Shown: piece after piece, positions 1 through 7,138 of the stretch | Position numbering within the stretch: the first letter of the stretch is position 1 | How the letters are laid out: each line of letters begins with the position of its first letter | Assembly: GCF_023656565.1 (NCBI RefSeq) | Contig: NZ_JAMOKG010000002.1 | Span: 750,030-814,029 of the forward strand | Direction of reading: 5' to 3' | Length of the DNA: 64,000 bases | DNA from: Flavobacterium tyrosinilyticum | GTDB taxonomy: Bacteria; Bacteroidota; Bacteroidia; Flavobacteriales; Flavobacteriaceae | The notes under the pieces: model-generated | What the model was told of the DNA's origin: nothing | What the model saw: only the letters and a program-made list of their open reading frames with translations | The model's database searches: none | Position numbers and translations under genes: made by a program

Positions 1-684
1 TCTAAGGGTATTTATCGCTTCGACCCATTCTTCTCTTTTACACTCATTACACTTTGCTGTTCCTTTTTTAACTTCTTGTGTGTGTCCGCAGAAAGAACAA
101 GCATAGATTCCGTCAGTCGGAATGAATTTGTTCTTAGCATTAAATAAAGAGGGCAAAATAGGCAATCCGTATTTTACATTTTCGTCTGGATAAAAAAATA
201 CGCTTATTTCTCCACTTGGTTCTATAAAAGCATGTTTTACTTGTCCTAAATGTTCTATTGATTTTACGCGAAGTTCTGAGAAAAATTCGTCTTGTGCCAA
301 AGTTTCTTTTTTAAAACTCGATATAGAAAATTTTCCATCATTAATTAAACATTCTGTTTTGCCTTCTATAAACTCTTCGAATTTTTTGCTTTTTCCTGTA
401 AGCCATGTCACACATCGGTACAAAATAATAATGACTAAAAAAACAATTGCTGCCGGAACAATTCCGACATCTTCATAAAACATAGGATCGCCAGCAGCAG
501 AACCTAATGCAATAATGATTACGGTTTCGAAAATTGATAATTGTTTAACACCTCGTTTACCAGCCAGTTTAAGTGTTAACAGTAAAATGGTGAACATTAC
601 TGTCGAACGAAATATTACTTCCAAAAGAAAAACTTCTGGCAATTCATTAAAAAACAGTCTATTCCATTCGAAGATTTCTTTCAT
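1..684 (-). CDS. DUF421 (YetF/YcaP-like) membrane protein with C-terminal zinc ribbon, 3' end outside window
   Basis: Reading the minus strand from the ATG at 682-684 gives 228 codons without a stop, so the C-terminus lies beyond the window edge. Three hydrophobic helices occupy about residues 20-105, including the DUF421-type segment LKLAGKRGVKQLSIFE. A soluble domain of the YetF type follows. The last visible part carries two Cys pairs (CSFC and CNEC, about 14 residues apart) that look like a zinc ribbon, which is not part of the usual DUF421 core. The family is membrane-embedded and its biochemical role is unknown. A spurious ORF on the opposite strand overlaps it. Confidence 0.8.
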   Translation of the reverse strand, partial: MKEIFEWNRLFFNELPEVFLLEVIFRSTVMFTILLLTLKLAGKRGVKQLSIFETVIIIALGSAAGDPMFYEDVGIVPAAIVFLVIIILYRCVTWLTGKSKKFEEFIEGKTECLINDGKFSISSFKKETLAQDEFFSELRVKSIEHLGQVKHAFIEPSGEISVFFYPDENVKYGLPILPSLFNAKNKFIPTDGIYACSFCGHTQEVKKGTAKCNECKREEWVEAINTLR

Positions 685-689
685 TTTTT

Positions 690-795
690 TTAAGGTGCTA
701 AGGTTCTGAGATTCTAAGTTACTAAGTTTTGTGTCTAAAAAAAATAAAGGTGCTAAAATCTTAGAATCTTAGCACCTTAGTATCTTAGCATCTTT
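690..795. repeat. CTTAG-rich inverted repeat
   Basis: The gap between the DUF421 gene and ddl contains AAGGTGCTAAG at its left end and CTTAGCACCTT further right, with several ATCTTAG/TTCTAAG units between. Similar CTTAG(C/A)(A/T)(C/T)CTTAG strings occur at about 21522-21560 and 56958-56995, so this is a dispersed element of this genome. No gene is visible in it. Confidence 0.6.
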
Positions 796-1765
796 ACACA
801 AGCGCTAACTCAATCGCATTTGTGAATAAATCTTCCAGAGAAATTCCGGCTGCTTTTGCTTGCTGCGGAATTAGACTTTCGGTTGTTAAACCTGGAATGG
901 TGTTCATTTCCAGCATGTGCGGTTCGTCGTTTACGATAATGAATTCACTTCTTGAGAAACCTTTCATTTTTAAAACTTCATAGGCACGTTTTGCTGTTTC
1001 GCCAACTTTTCTAGTCATTTCGTCAGAGATTCTCGCTGGCGTGATTTCCTGCGATTTCCCTTCGTATTTTGCTTCGTAATCGAAGAAATCATTGTCTGAT
1101 ACAATTTCTGTAATTGGCAATACTTTAATTTCTCCTTGATAGTTAATTACGCCAACAGAAACTTCGGTTCCGTCAAGGAAACTTTCGATAATGATTTCGT
1201 TGTCTTCTTTATATGCAACTTCTATCGCGATTGGCAATTCAGCTTCGGTTTTTACTTTTGAGATTCCGAAACTTGAACCGGCTTTGTTTGGTTTTACGAA
1301 ACATGGCAATCCAACTTTTTTAACGATTTCTGCAGTATTTATTTCGTCTCCTTTGTTCAAATAATAAGAAACTGCTGTTTTAATTCCGTATGGCTTTAAA
1401 ACCGATAATAAATCTCTTTTATTGAATGTTAGTGCCGATTGGTAATAATCACAAGAAGATTGTGGCAGACCAATTAATTCAAAATAGGCTTGCATTAATC
1501 CGTCTTCGCCTGGAGTTCCGTGAATGGCATTGAAAACACAGTCAAAAGTAATTTTCTCGCCGTTTACGGTAACTGAAAAATCATTTCTATCGATTGGGAA
1601 TTCGGCATCATTTTGATCAACATAAACCCATTTTTCTTTAAAAATGTGAATACGGAATCCGTTGTATTTTGTTTTGTCAAGATATTGATACACGACATTC
1701 CCGCTGATTAAAGATATTTTGTATTCGCTGGAATAGCCGCCCATGATGATGGCAATGTTTTTCAT
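794..1765 (-). CDS. ddl: D-alanine--D-alanine ligase
   Basis: Joins two D-alanines in an ATP-dependent reaction to make the dipeptide that ends the peptidoglycan stem peptide; cytoplasmic. The 323-residue length fits the family. The N-terminus (MKNIAIIMGGYSSEYKISL) has the glycine-rich ligase start, the centre has the ATP-grasp segment FVKPNKAGSSFGISKV, and residues 286-294 read EMNTIPGLT, the metal/substrate-binding motif of Ddl and related ATP-grasp enzymes. The gene stands alone between repeat-filled gaps. The PASTA protein divergently encoded about 425 bp away is also likely cell-wall related. Confidence 0.95.
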   Translation of the reverse strand: MKNIAIIMGGYSSEYKISLISGNVVYQYLDKTKYNGFRIHIFKEKWVYVDQNDAEFPIDRNDFSVTVNGEKITFDCVFNAIHGTPGEDGLMQAYFELIGLPQSSCDYYQSALTFNKRDLLSVLKPYGIKTAVSYYLNKGDEINTAEIVKKVGLPCFVKPNKAGSSFGISKVKTEAELPIAIEVAYKEDNEIIIESFLDGTEVSVGVINYQGEIKVLPITEIVSDNDFFDYEAKYEGKSQEITPARISDEMTRKVGETAKRAYEVLKMKGFSRSEFIIVNDEPHMLEMNTIPGLTTESLIPQQAKAAGISLEDLFTNAIELALV

Positions 1766-1812
1766 TGTATATTTTTATTTTTTAATTGTTTCAAGTTTAA
1801 TGTTTTAAGTTT

Positions 1813-1856
1813 TTGCCACAATCCAAGCTATAGCGAAAAGACGAAGCGGGTGAACT
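1813..1856. repeat. Dispersed repeat of the GCCAC..AGCGAAAAG..GAAGC type
   Basis: This stretch (gccacaatccaagctatagc followed by gaaaagacgaagcgg) closely resembles 8436-8467 and, in inverted orientation, 6213-6249. The common core is GCCACGACC.GAGCG.TAGCGAA.AGGCGAAGC. The gap from 1766 to 2189 holds only repeats of several families and no credible gene. Confidence 0.55.
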
Positions 1857-1889
1857 AATTTTTCTTAAATGTTTTTTATTCGTTTTGAT

Positions 1890-1962
1890 TGTCAGACTGA
1901 GCGAAGTCGAAGTCCCGCGTGCTAAATCACTTTGTGTGACTTCGACTTCGCTCAGTCTGACA
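1890..1962. repeat. Perfect 25-bp-arm palindrome, GACTGAGCGAAGTCGAAG family
   Basis: Arms at 1890-1914 and 1938-1962 are exact reverse complements (25 bp) around a 23-base loop. The core CTGAGCGAAGTCGAAG recurs at 54562-54628 and 58722-58791, and one half arm is at 2082-2104. The size and hairpin form resemble REP/MITE-type elements. A short ORF called through it is not a gene. Confidence 0.85.
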
Positions 1963-1979
1963 ACAAGAAAACGTTCTTA

Positions 1980-2104
1980 TGAAACCGAGTGTCCTAGCCC
2001 TGATAGAAGCGGCATCCTTTTGTGCCGGGGTTCGGCGCAAAAGATACAGCGGATAGCAGGAAACAGCTCCTGAAAATTATCCTTCGACTTCGCTCAGGAT
2101 GACA
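1980..2104. repeat. GC-rich intergenic repeat with inner hairpin, plus half copy of the CTGAGCGAAG element
   Basis: About 95 bases here are clearly richer in G+C than their surroundings. They contain an inner inverted repeat around CCGGGGTTCGG, with arms ATCCTTTTGTGCC and GGCGCAAAAGAT at about 2010-2048. The right end (2082-2104) is a single arm of the CTTCGACTTCGCTCAG family. From memory, elements with a GAACCCCGGCACAAAAGGAT core are frequent between genes in Flavobacterium genomes; I cannot check that here. Confidence 0.55.
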
Positions 2105-2161
2105 ATCATGCGAGTTTCTTGTTTTAAACAAAATTATCATTTTTTTTGAAACGAAATACTT

Positions 2162-2169
2162 TATCTTTG
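2162..2169 (+). promoter_or_regulatory. -7 promoter element of the PASTA/pseudouridine synthase operon
   Basis: TATCTTTG matches the Bacteroidota -7 consensus TAnnTTTG and lies 20 bases before the ATG at 2190. No convincing -33 TTTG is found at the usual spacing. Confidence 0.55.
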
Positions 2170-2189
2170 TCGCTATTAAAAATAAATTT

Positions 2190-2810
2190 ATGAGTTTACG
2201 TCAGTATTTAACAAGCCGAGTTTTTTTCTTGCAATTGCTTGCGGCCGCAGCTATTATTGCGGTTATTGGTTATTTATTCATGCATTGGTTAACTTTTACA
2301 ACAGATCACGGTCACGAAATTGCGGTGCCGAATTTGTCGAAACTAACTGAAGAGCAAGTTGAAAATAAATTGGATGAACTGGATTTAGATTATGTTCTTT
2401 TGGACAGTGTTGATTACAGAAGTGAATACCCAAAATATAGTGTTGTAGAGCAAGATCCACTGCCTGGAACGATGGTAAAAGTGGGTAGAAAAATTTATAT
2501 TAAGATTAATGCATCTGGTTTTTCTTCTGTGAAAATTCCAGATTTAATCGAAAAAACATATCGTGAAGCTGTGCCAACGTTGAAAGCGTTAGGTCTTGAG
2601 CCAGGAACGATTACGTATATTCCGAATCTTGGAAAAGATATGGTTTTGGAAATGCGTTTAAAAGGAAGAAACTTAAAAGTAGGAGATCGCGTTTTGAAAG
2701 CGTCTAAAATCGATTTGGTTTTAGGTGACGGAAAAGCAAGTTATGTAGATGAAAGTCAGGCAACAGATAGTACTGCAGCGCCTGTAGAAACCCCAAGTGA
2801 TGAACAATAA
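2190..2810 (+). CDS. PASTA domain-containing membrane protein
   Basis: A 206-residue protein with one N-terminal transmembrane helix (about residues 11-34), then two PASTA-like domains (about 43-108 and 114-180), recognised by the VPNLSKLTEEQVENKL and IPDLIEKTYREAVPTL starts. The tail is acidic and Ser/Thr-rich. PASTA domains bind peptidoglycan or muropeptides; here they would face the periplasm. There is no kinase or transpeptidase domain, so it is a stand-alone PASTA protein as is common in flavobacteria. The 3' end overlaps the pseudouridine synthase start, so the two are translationally coupled. Confidence 0.85.
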   Translation: MSLRQYLTSRVFFLQLLAAAAIIAVIGYLFMHWLTFTTDHGHEIAVPNLSKLTEEQVENKLDELDLDYVLLDSVDYRSEYPKYSVVEQDPLPGTMVKVGRKIYIKINASGFSSVKIPDLIEKTYREAVPTLKALGLEPGTITYIPNLGKDMVLEMRLKGRNLKVGDRVLKASKIDLVLGDGKASYVDESQATDSTAAPVETPSDEQ

Positions 2811-3840
2811 TATTGAAGAAAACTTAGATCTGGAAGACGAATTATTTGAGCACTACAGATTTGAAGTCCCAAAAGGTCAAGCGTTTTTGCGTATTGACAA
2901 ATATTTAATGTATTTGATTCCGAATGCCACACGAAATAAAATTCAGAATGCGGCAACTAATGGAAACATTTTTGTGAATGAGATTCCAGTAAAATCAAAT
3001 TACAAAGTAAAACCTTTTGATGTGATTACGGTTATGTTGTCGCATCCTCCGTTTGAAAATCATATTCTTCCTGAAGATATTCCGCTGAATATTGTTTATG
3101 AAGACGATGCTCTTTTATTGATTAATAAAGAGCCTGGAATGGTTGTGCACCCAGGTCACGGAAATTATACCGGAACTTTGGTAAATGCTTTGGCGCATCA
3201 TTTTGATAATTTGCCAATGAACAGCAGCGAACGCCCAGGTTTGGTTCATAGAATTGATAAAGATACTTCTGGTCTTTTGGTTGTAGCCAAAACAGAAGCT
3301 GCTATGACGCATTTAGCAAAGCAGTTTGAAGCTAAAACGACTGAACGTGAGTATATTGCTTTAGTTTGGGGAAATGTTGCGGCTGAAAGCGGTACAATTG
3401 AAGGAAATCTAGCGAGACATTTAAAAGACCGTATGCAAATGGCGGTTTTTGATGATCCAGAAATTGGAAAACCAGCTATTACGCATTATAAAGTTTTGGA
3501 GCGTTTTGGTTATGTGACTCTGATTTCTTGTAAATTGGAAACGGGAAGAACACACCAGATTCGTGCGCACATGAAACACATCGGTCATCCGTTGTTTAAT
3601 GATGAGCGTTACGGTGGGCATTTGATTTTGAAAGGAACGACTTTTACCAAATACAAACAGTTTATTGAGAATTGTTTTAAAGCTTTACCACGTCAGGCGC
3701 TGCATGCAAAAACGTTAGGGTTTGTTCATCCGAATACAGGAGAATTAATGCGTTTTGATACAGAATTGCCTCAGGATTTTCAGGATTGTATCGAGAAATG
3801 GCGTGTTTATGTGAAGTCTCATAATGTTGATGAGGAATAA
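2800..3840 (+). CDS. rluD: RluA-family 23S rRNA pseudouridine synthase (RluD-like)
   Basis: Isomerises specific uridines in rRNA to pseudouridine. An S4 RNA-binding domain (LRIDKYLMYL, about residues 30-80) precedes the catalytic domain. The family motif HRIDKDTSGL contains the catalytic Asp (D154 counted from a GTG at 2797, D153 from the ATG). GRTHQIRAHMKHIGHPL near the C-terminus is also diagnostic. I use the ATG at 2800; the GTG at 2797 is in frame and adds one residue. The start lies inside the PASTA gene end, an 11-base overlap. RluD versus another RluA member is assigned by length and the S4 domain only. Confidence 0.88.
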   Translation: MNNNIEENLDLEDELFEHYRFEVPKGQAFLRIDKYLMYLIPNATRNKIQNAATNGNIFVNEIPVKSNYKVKPFDVITVMLSHPPFENHILPEDIPLNIVYEDDALLLINKEPGMVVHPGHGNYTGTLVNALAHHFDNLPMNSSERPGLVHRIDKDTSGLLVVAKTEAAMTHLAKQFEAKTTEREYIALVWGNVAAESGTIEGNLARHLKDRMQMAVFDDPEIGKPAITHYKVLERFGYVTLISCKLETGRTHQIRAHMKHIGHPLFNDERYGGHLILKGTTFTKYKQFIENCFKALPRQALHAKTLGFVHPNTGELMRFDTELPQDFQDCIEKWRVYVKSHNVDEE

Positions 3841-3884
3841 TTAGATAATTTGTCAATTTGAAAATTAGATAATTCTTTATACTG

Positions 3885-3911
3885 AAAAAAAGCTCCTCAT
3901 GGAGCTTTTTT
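3885..3911 (+). terminator. Rho-independent terminator after rluD
   Basis: Stem AAAAGCTCC / GGAGCTTTT with loop TCAT, followed by a T run, 45 bases after the stop codon at 3840. Confidence 0.85.
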
Positions 3912-3932
3912 GTTTTATCGTTCCAATATTCT

Positions 3933-4009
3933 GTAGAGGCGCACTGCAATCAATGCGTCTTCGCAACGAATATCTACAATACGTTAGACGCACTGCAGTG
4001 CGCCTCTAC
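3933..4009. repeat. MITE-like palindromic element, left copy
   Basis: 77 bp with perfect 16-bp terminal inverted repeats (3933-3948 GTAGAGGCGCACTGCA, 3994-4009 TGCAGTGCGCCTCTAC). The interior contains CAACGAATATC and ACGTTAGACG. The second copy is at 4706-4778, on the other side of the lipoprotein gene. Both are followed by similar TTGCRTTCT and TCTAATTGAC-type sequence. Confidence 0.75.
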
Positions 4010-4063
4010 TGAAATACTTTGCGTTCTAATTGGGCACATTGTCTAATTGACTAATTATCTAAT

Positions 4064-4681
4064 TTAATTCTGAATATATTTGATTTTTAAATCCGTTATT
4101 TTGACTTCTCCGTTGGTTATGAAACCTATTTTTCCTTTTTGGTTTAGGTTGCTTTTTTCAACGGAACATTCTAAATAAGTTTTGTTGTCTACGGAATAAT
4201 ATAATTGGTTATTTGTAACTCTGATTTTTACAGCATACCACTTGTTGTTTTCTAATTTCATTGGTTTTTTGAATAAGGTTTTTCCACCTCGTTTTCCATA
4301 TGAATCGTCTTTTTTATCATAGATTCCGTCACCAATTACAATGTTTTGATCAATTTGGTATAAGTAGGTTCTAATGTATTTTCCTTTATCCAAATTGAGC
4401 ATGATTTCGAATAAAGATGAATTTGTCATGTTGACTTTAAAATCAATCTCATAATTATTTGGAAGCTGTTTTTTTGAAACCAAAACTCCCCAAGGAGAAA
4501 GAGAACCGTTTCCTGTAAGGGTATCATTTTTTAAAACCCATTCTTTAGAATCGATTTTCCAATTTGATTTTAGTTTTTTTGAATCCTGTAAAATGTATTC
4601 TTTTTTAGAAGTCGATATCGTGCTTGAACACGAACTTAAAATCAGTAAAAAAATAAATGTAATGCTTATTTGCTTTATCAT
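4064..4681 (-). CDS. Exported lipoprotein, possibly DUF1080-like (concanavalin-like fold)
   Basis: With the ATG at 4681 the protein starts MIKQISITFIFLLILSSCSS, a typical lipoprotein signal ending in a lipobox Cys. An in-frame ATG at 4717 exists, but those 12 codons fall in the flanking repeat and would bury the signal peptide, so I reject it. The mature part (WKIDSKEWVLKNDTLTGNGS, later NKWYAVKIRVTNNQLYYSVDN) has the pattern of concanavalin-like beta-sandwich domains such as DUF1080, which bind or act on sugars. No catalytic residues can be named. The gene sits alone between two copies of a palindromic element. Confidence 0.6.
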   Translation of the reverse strand: MIKQISITFIFLLILSSCSSTISTSKKEYILQDSKKLKSNWKIDSKEWVLKNDTLTGNGSLSPWGVLVSKKQLPNNYEIDFKVNMTNSSLFEIMLNLDKGKYIRTYLYQIDQNIVIGDGIYDKKDDSYGKRGGKTLFKKPMKLENNKWYAVKIRVTNNQLYYSVDNKTYLECSVEKSNLNQKGKIGFITNGEVKITDLKIKYIQN

Positions 4682-4705
4682 AATTTGGTATTGTTGCGGT
4701 ATTGC

Positions 4706-4778
4706 GTAGGGGTGCATTGCTGTACGTCTAACGTATTATGGATATTCGTTGTAGAGACGCACTGCAGTGCATCTCTAC
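4706..4778. repeat. MITE-like palindromic element, right copy
   Basis: Contains GTAGAGACGCACTGCA and TGCATCTCTAC at its right end, a degenerate GTAGGGGTGCATTGC at the left, and ACGTCTAACGTATT plus GATATTCGTTG between. The core is inverted relative to the 3933-4009 copy, but the downstream flank is in the same direction, consistent with a flippable palindrome. It lies just upstream of the lipoprotein start. Confidence 0.7.
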
Positions 4779-4857
4779 AGATATGCTTTGCATTCTGCCG
4801 ATAAATTATCTAATTGACCTATTATCTAATTAACTCATTTTAATTCAATTCTGATTG

Positions 4858-6081
4858 CTATTTTATTTTTCCGGTTGATCCCGTTTGTGATGGCAAAAGT
4901 TCGAAAACAGAAGTAGGAGCAAGGCCTTGTTCGATTCGGTGTGAAACATAAAGTATAGAAACATTGGTTTCTTGTTTTATGGTGTTGATAAGCTGAATTA
5001 CCAAATCTACATTTTCATCGTCTAAGCCTTCAACAGGTTCGTCTAAAATTAATAATGGCGGATGTTTTAAAACGGCGCGAACAATTAATGCCACACGCTG
5101 CTGGCCGATAGAAAGATCAATAAAACGTTTTTTGCGTAAATGCGTCATTTCGATTACTTCAAGCCATTGCGTTACGATATTTTTTTGATGTGTTGTAGGT
5201 TCTGTATACAATCCGATTTGGTCAAAGAATCCCGATAAGATCATCTGTTCCACAGTGTGGCCTTTTTGAAACAGATCCATCATAGCAGTAGTGTAAATCC
5301 CGATTTGTTTTTTAATATCCCAAACACTTTCGCCAGTTCCTTTTTTTCTTCCAAACAAGAATAAATTTTGTCCAAATCCTTTCGGGTTGTCTCCTGTAAT
5401 CAAAGATAAAATGGTGCTTTTTCCAGAACCATTTGGACCAATTAACTGCCAGAATTCGTCTTGTTTGATTGTCCAGGAAATGTTGTCGAGAATCTTTCTT
5501 TCGTCATAACTTACCGAAACATTTTCAAGTCTGATTAGTTCATCTTCTGGAAAAGTATGAGTTTCTGTTGCTTTAGGAATTGCAGTTGTATTTAATGTTT
5601 TGAAATGATTTTCGGCTTTTTTAAATGGATGTAATTCGAATGTATTGTCTTTAATTTGAGCTTTATTGGGCACAAATTCAAGCACATCAACAGTACGATT
5701 TAAAAGCTGAATAATTGCAATATCGTTGGTTAGATCTTTTAATGACTCGGCTAAAATTACTCTTGAAGCCTGATCCAAATGATCAAAAGGATTATCGAAA
5801 ATAATATAATCCGGTTTTTGATTGATGCAGTATTTTAAAAACTCTTTTTTACGTTCGCCAGACGAAAAAGTGCGAAGTTGTCTGTGCGAATCTGGAGAAG
5901 CTTCTACGCTGTCATATTGAAACTCTTTTTCGATGAATTTTTCGATGGCAATATCAGAAAACAGTATTCCTTTTTGATGGTTAAAAACGGCTAATTCGCC
6001 CGTTGCTTCACCGTTTAATATGTTGTCTATTAATTTCTTTTTATTTACCTGATTTGATAAAAGTATATCCCAGTGTTGCAT
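4858..6081 (-). CDS. Double-domain ABC ATPase without membrane segments (ModF-like)
   Basis: A 407-residue soluble protein with two ABC nucleotide-binding domains in tandem. The C-terminal domain is intact: Walker A GPNGSGKST (215-223), signature LSIGQ (323-327), Walker B LLILDEP (343-349), then an H-loop (YVSHR). The N-terminal domain is shortened at its front: no Walker A is visible, but the signature FSSGE (72-76) and a Walker-B-like IIFDNPFDHLD (93-103) remain. This layout resembles ModF/PhrA-type ATPases. No permease or binding-protein gene is nearby, so a transport role is uncertain. The gene is monocistronic between repeat-filled gaps. Confidence 0.75.
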   Translation of the reverse strand: MQHWDILLSNQVNKKKLIDNILNGEATGELAVFNHQKGILFSDIAIEKFIEKEFQYDSVEASPDSHRQLRTFSSGERKKEFLKYCINQKPDYIIFDNPFDHLDQASRVILAESLKDLTNDIAIIQLLNRTVDVLEFVPNKAQIKDNTFELHPFKKAENHFKTLNTTAIPKATETHTFPEDELIRLENVSVSYDERKILDNISWTIKQDEFWQLIGPNGSGKSTILSLITGDNPKGFGQNLFLFGRKKGTGESVWDIKKQIGIYTTAMMDLFQKGHTVEQMILSGFFDQIGLYTEPTTHQKNIVTQWLEVIEMTHLRKKRFIDLSIGQQRVALIVRAVLKHPPLLILDEPVEGLDDENVDLVIQLINTIKQETNVSILYVSHRIEQGLAPTSVFELLPSQTGSTGKIK

Positions 6082-6104
6082 TGTAATTTTTATTTGTATT
6101 ATTT

Positions 6105-6285
6105 TTTTTTACCACAGATTTCGCAGATTAAAAAGATTAAAAAAAATGTGTTGCCACGAATTTCGCGAATTCGCACGAATTTTTTATCATTTATAATTAG
6201 TGAAATTAGTGGAATTGCTTCGCCTGTTCGCTATCGCTCAGGTCGTGGCTAAAAAAATCACTTTAATCTGTGAAATCTGTGGCTA
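6105..6285. repeat. Cluster of dispersed intergenic repeats
   Basis: The gap holds ACCACAGATTTCGCAGATTA, a GCCACGAATTTCGCGAATTC string, an inverted copy of the AGCGATAGCGAA/CGAAGC element (6213-6249), and AATCTGTGAAATCTGTGGC, which is complementary to the first string. Related strings recur at 54485-54680 and 55007-55155. No gene is visible. Confidence 0.55.
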
Positions 6286-6289
6286 AAAA

Positions 6290-7135
6290 TTATTCTGTTT
6301 GTTGTGTTGCCATTTCGCGATCGTTTCTTGACCATTCGCTCCAAGAACCCACATATAGTTTCGGAATTGGAAGTCCAGCGTAATCCATTGCCAATAAAGT
6401 ATGGCACGCTGTAACACCAGAACCGCAGTGAACGATTGTGTTTTCTGGTTTTATGTCTTGAAGAATAGCTTTGTATTTTTCAGCCAATTCATTAGCTGAT
6501 TTAAATAATCCGTTTTCGTCTAAATTTTCAGTTAACGGAACGTTGATAGCTCCAGGAATATGCCCGGCAATTAAATCCAGTGGTTCTACCAAGCCATCGT
6601 AACGGTTTTTGTCACGAACATCGATTACGATATTTTGATCGTTTTTACGAGCTTTTTCTACCTCTTCAATATCTGCTAAAAGTAATTTCCATTCTTGAGA
6701 AGGATAGTCTGTTTTTTCAAAAGTCTCATTTCCAGAATTGGTTAGAAAACCAGCTTGAATCGCAGCTTGATAACCGCCATTTAAAACCTGAATCTTTTCA
6801 TGTCCAATGGCACGCATCATCCACCAGAAACGTGCAGCGAAATTAGACCCGTTTTTATCATCGTAAACGACAATATGATCAGAAGTTGAAATTCCCAATG
6901 AAGAAAGTACTTTAGAAAAATCTGCTGGAGATGGTAACGGATGTCTTCCGCCATTGGCAGGATTTTCTGGAATCGCAGCCAAGTCACGATTTAAATCGAC
7001 AAAACGAGCGCCTTTTAAATGCTCTTTTTGATACTTTTCAAAAGTATTCACGCCAGCTCTAGCATCAACTAAAATGATTTTAGAATTAGCAATTAATTCT
7101 TGAGCCGTAATGATAGGAGAAAGGGTAGTTGACAT
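6290..7135 (-). CDS. sseA: Thiosulfate/3-mercaptopyruvate sulfurtransferase (tandem rhodanese)
   Basis: Transfers sulfane sulfur from mercaptopyruvate or thiosulfate to an acceptor. Two rhodanese domains span about residues 10-135 (inactive) and 150-275 (catalytic). The active-site loop CGSGVTA begins at C237, the version typical of 3-mercaptopyruvate sulfurtransferases. The 281-residue length is normal. The start codon lies 3 bases after the stop of the ThuA gene, and that gene follows the DUF1398 gene by 14 bases, so the three probably form one operon. No signal peptide is seen, so it is cytoplasmic. Confidence 0.9.
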   Translation of the reverse strand: MSTTLSPIITAQELIANSKIILVDARAGVNTFEKYQKEHLKGARFVDLNRDLAAIPENPANGGRHPLPSPADFSKVLSSLGISTSDHIVVYDDKNGSNFAARFWWMMRAIGHEKIQVLNGGYQAAIQAGFLTNSGNETFEKTDYPSQEWKLLLADIEEVEKARKNDQNIVIDVRDKNRYDGLVEPLDLIAGHIPGAINVPLTENLDENGLFKSANELAEKYKAILQDIKPENTIVHCGSGVTACHTLLAMDYAGLPIPKLYVGSWSEWSRNDREMATQQTE

Positions 7136-7138
7136 TTT

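Noticed and set aside
1885..2073. Short ORF of 62 codons between ddl and the PASTA gene
   Set aside because: It runs through the palindrome and the GC-rich repeat; the peptide is a by-product of those elements. The same holds for ORFs at 54424-54642 and 58707-58910.
3677..3949. 90-codon minus-strand ORF over the rluD end
   Set aside because: It overlaps the 3' end of rluD in antisense and reads through the terminator and a repeat; no family resemblance.
4682..4717. Upstream ATG at 4717 for the lipoprotein
   Set aside because: The added 12 codons come from the adjacent repeat and would displace the lipoprotein signal.
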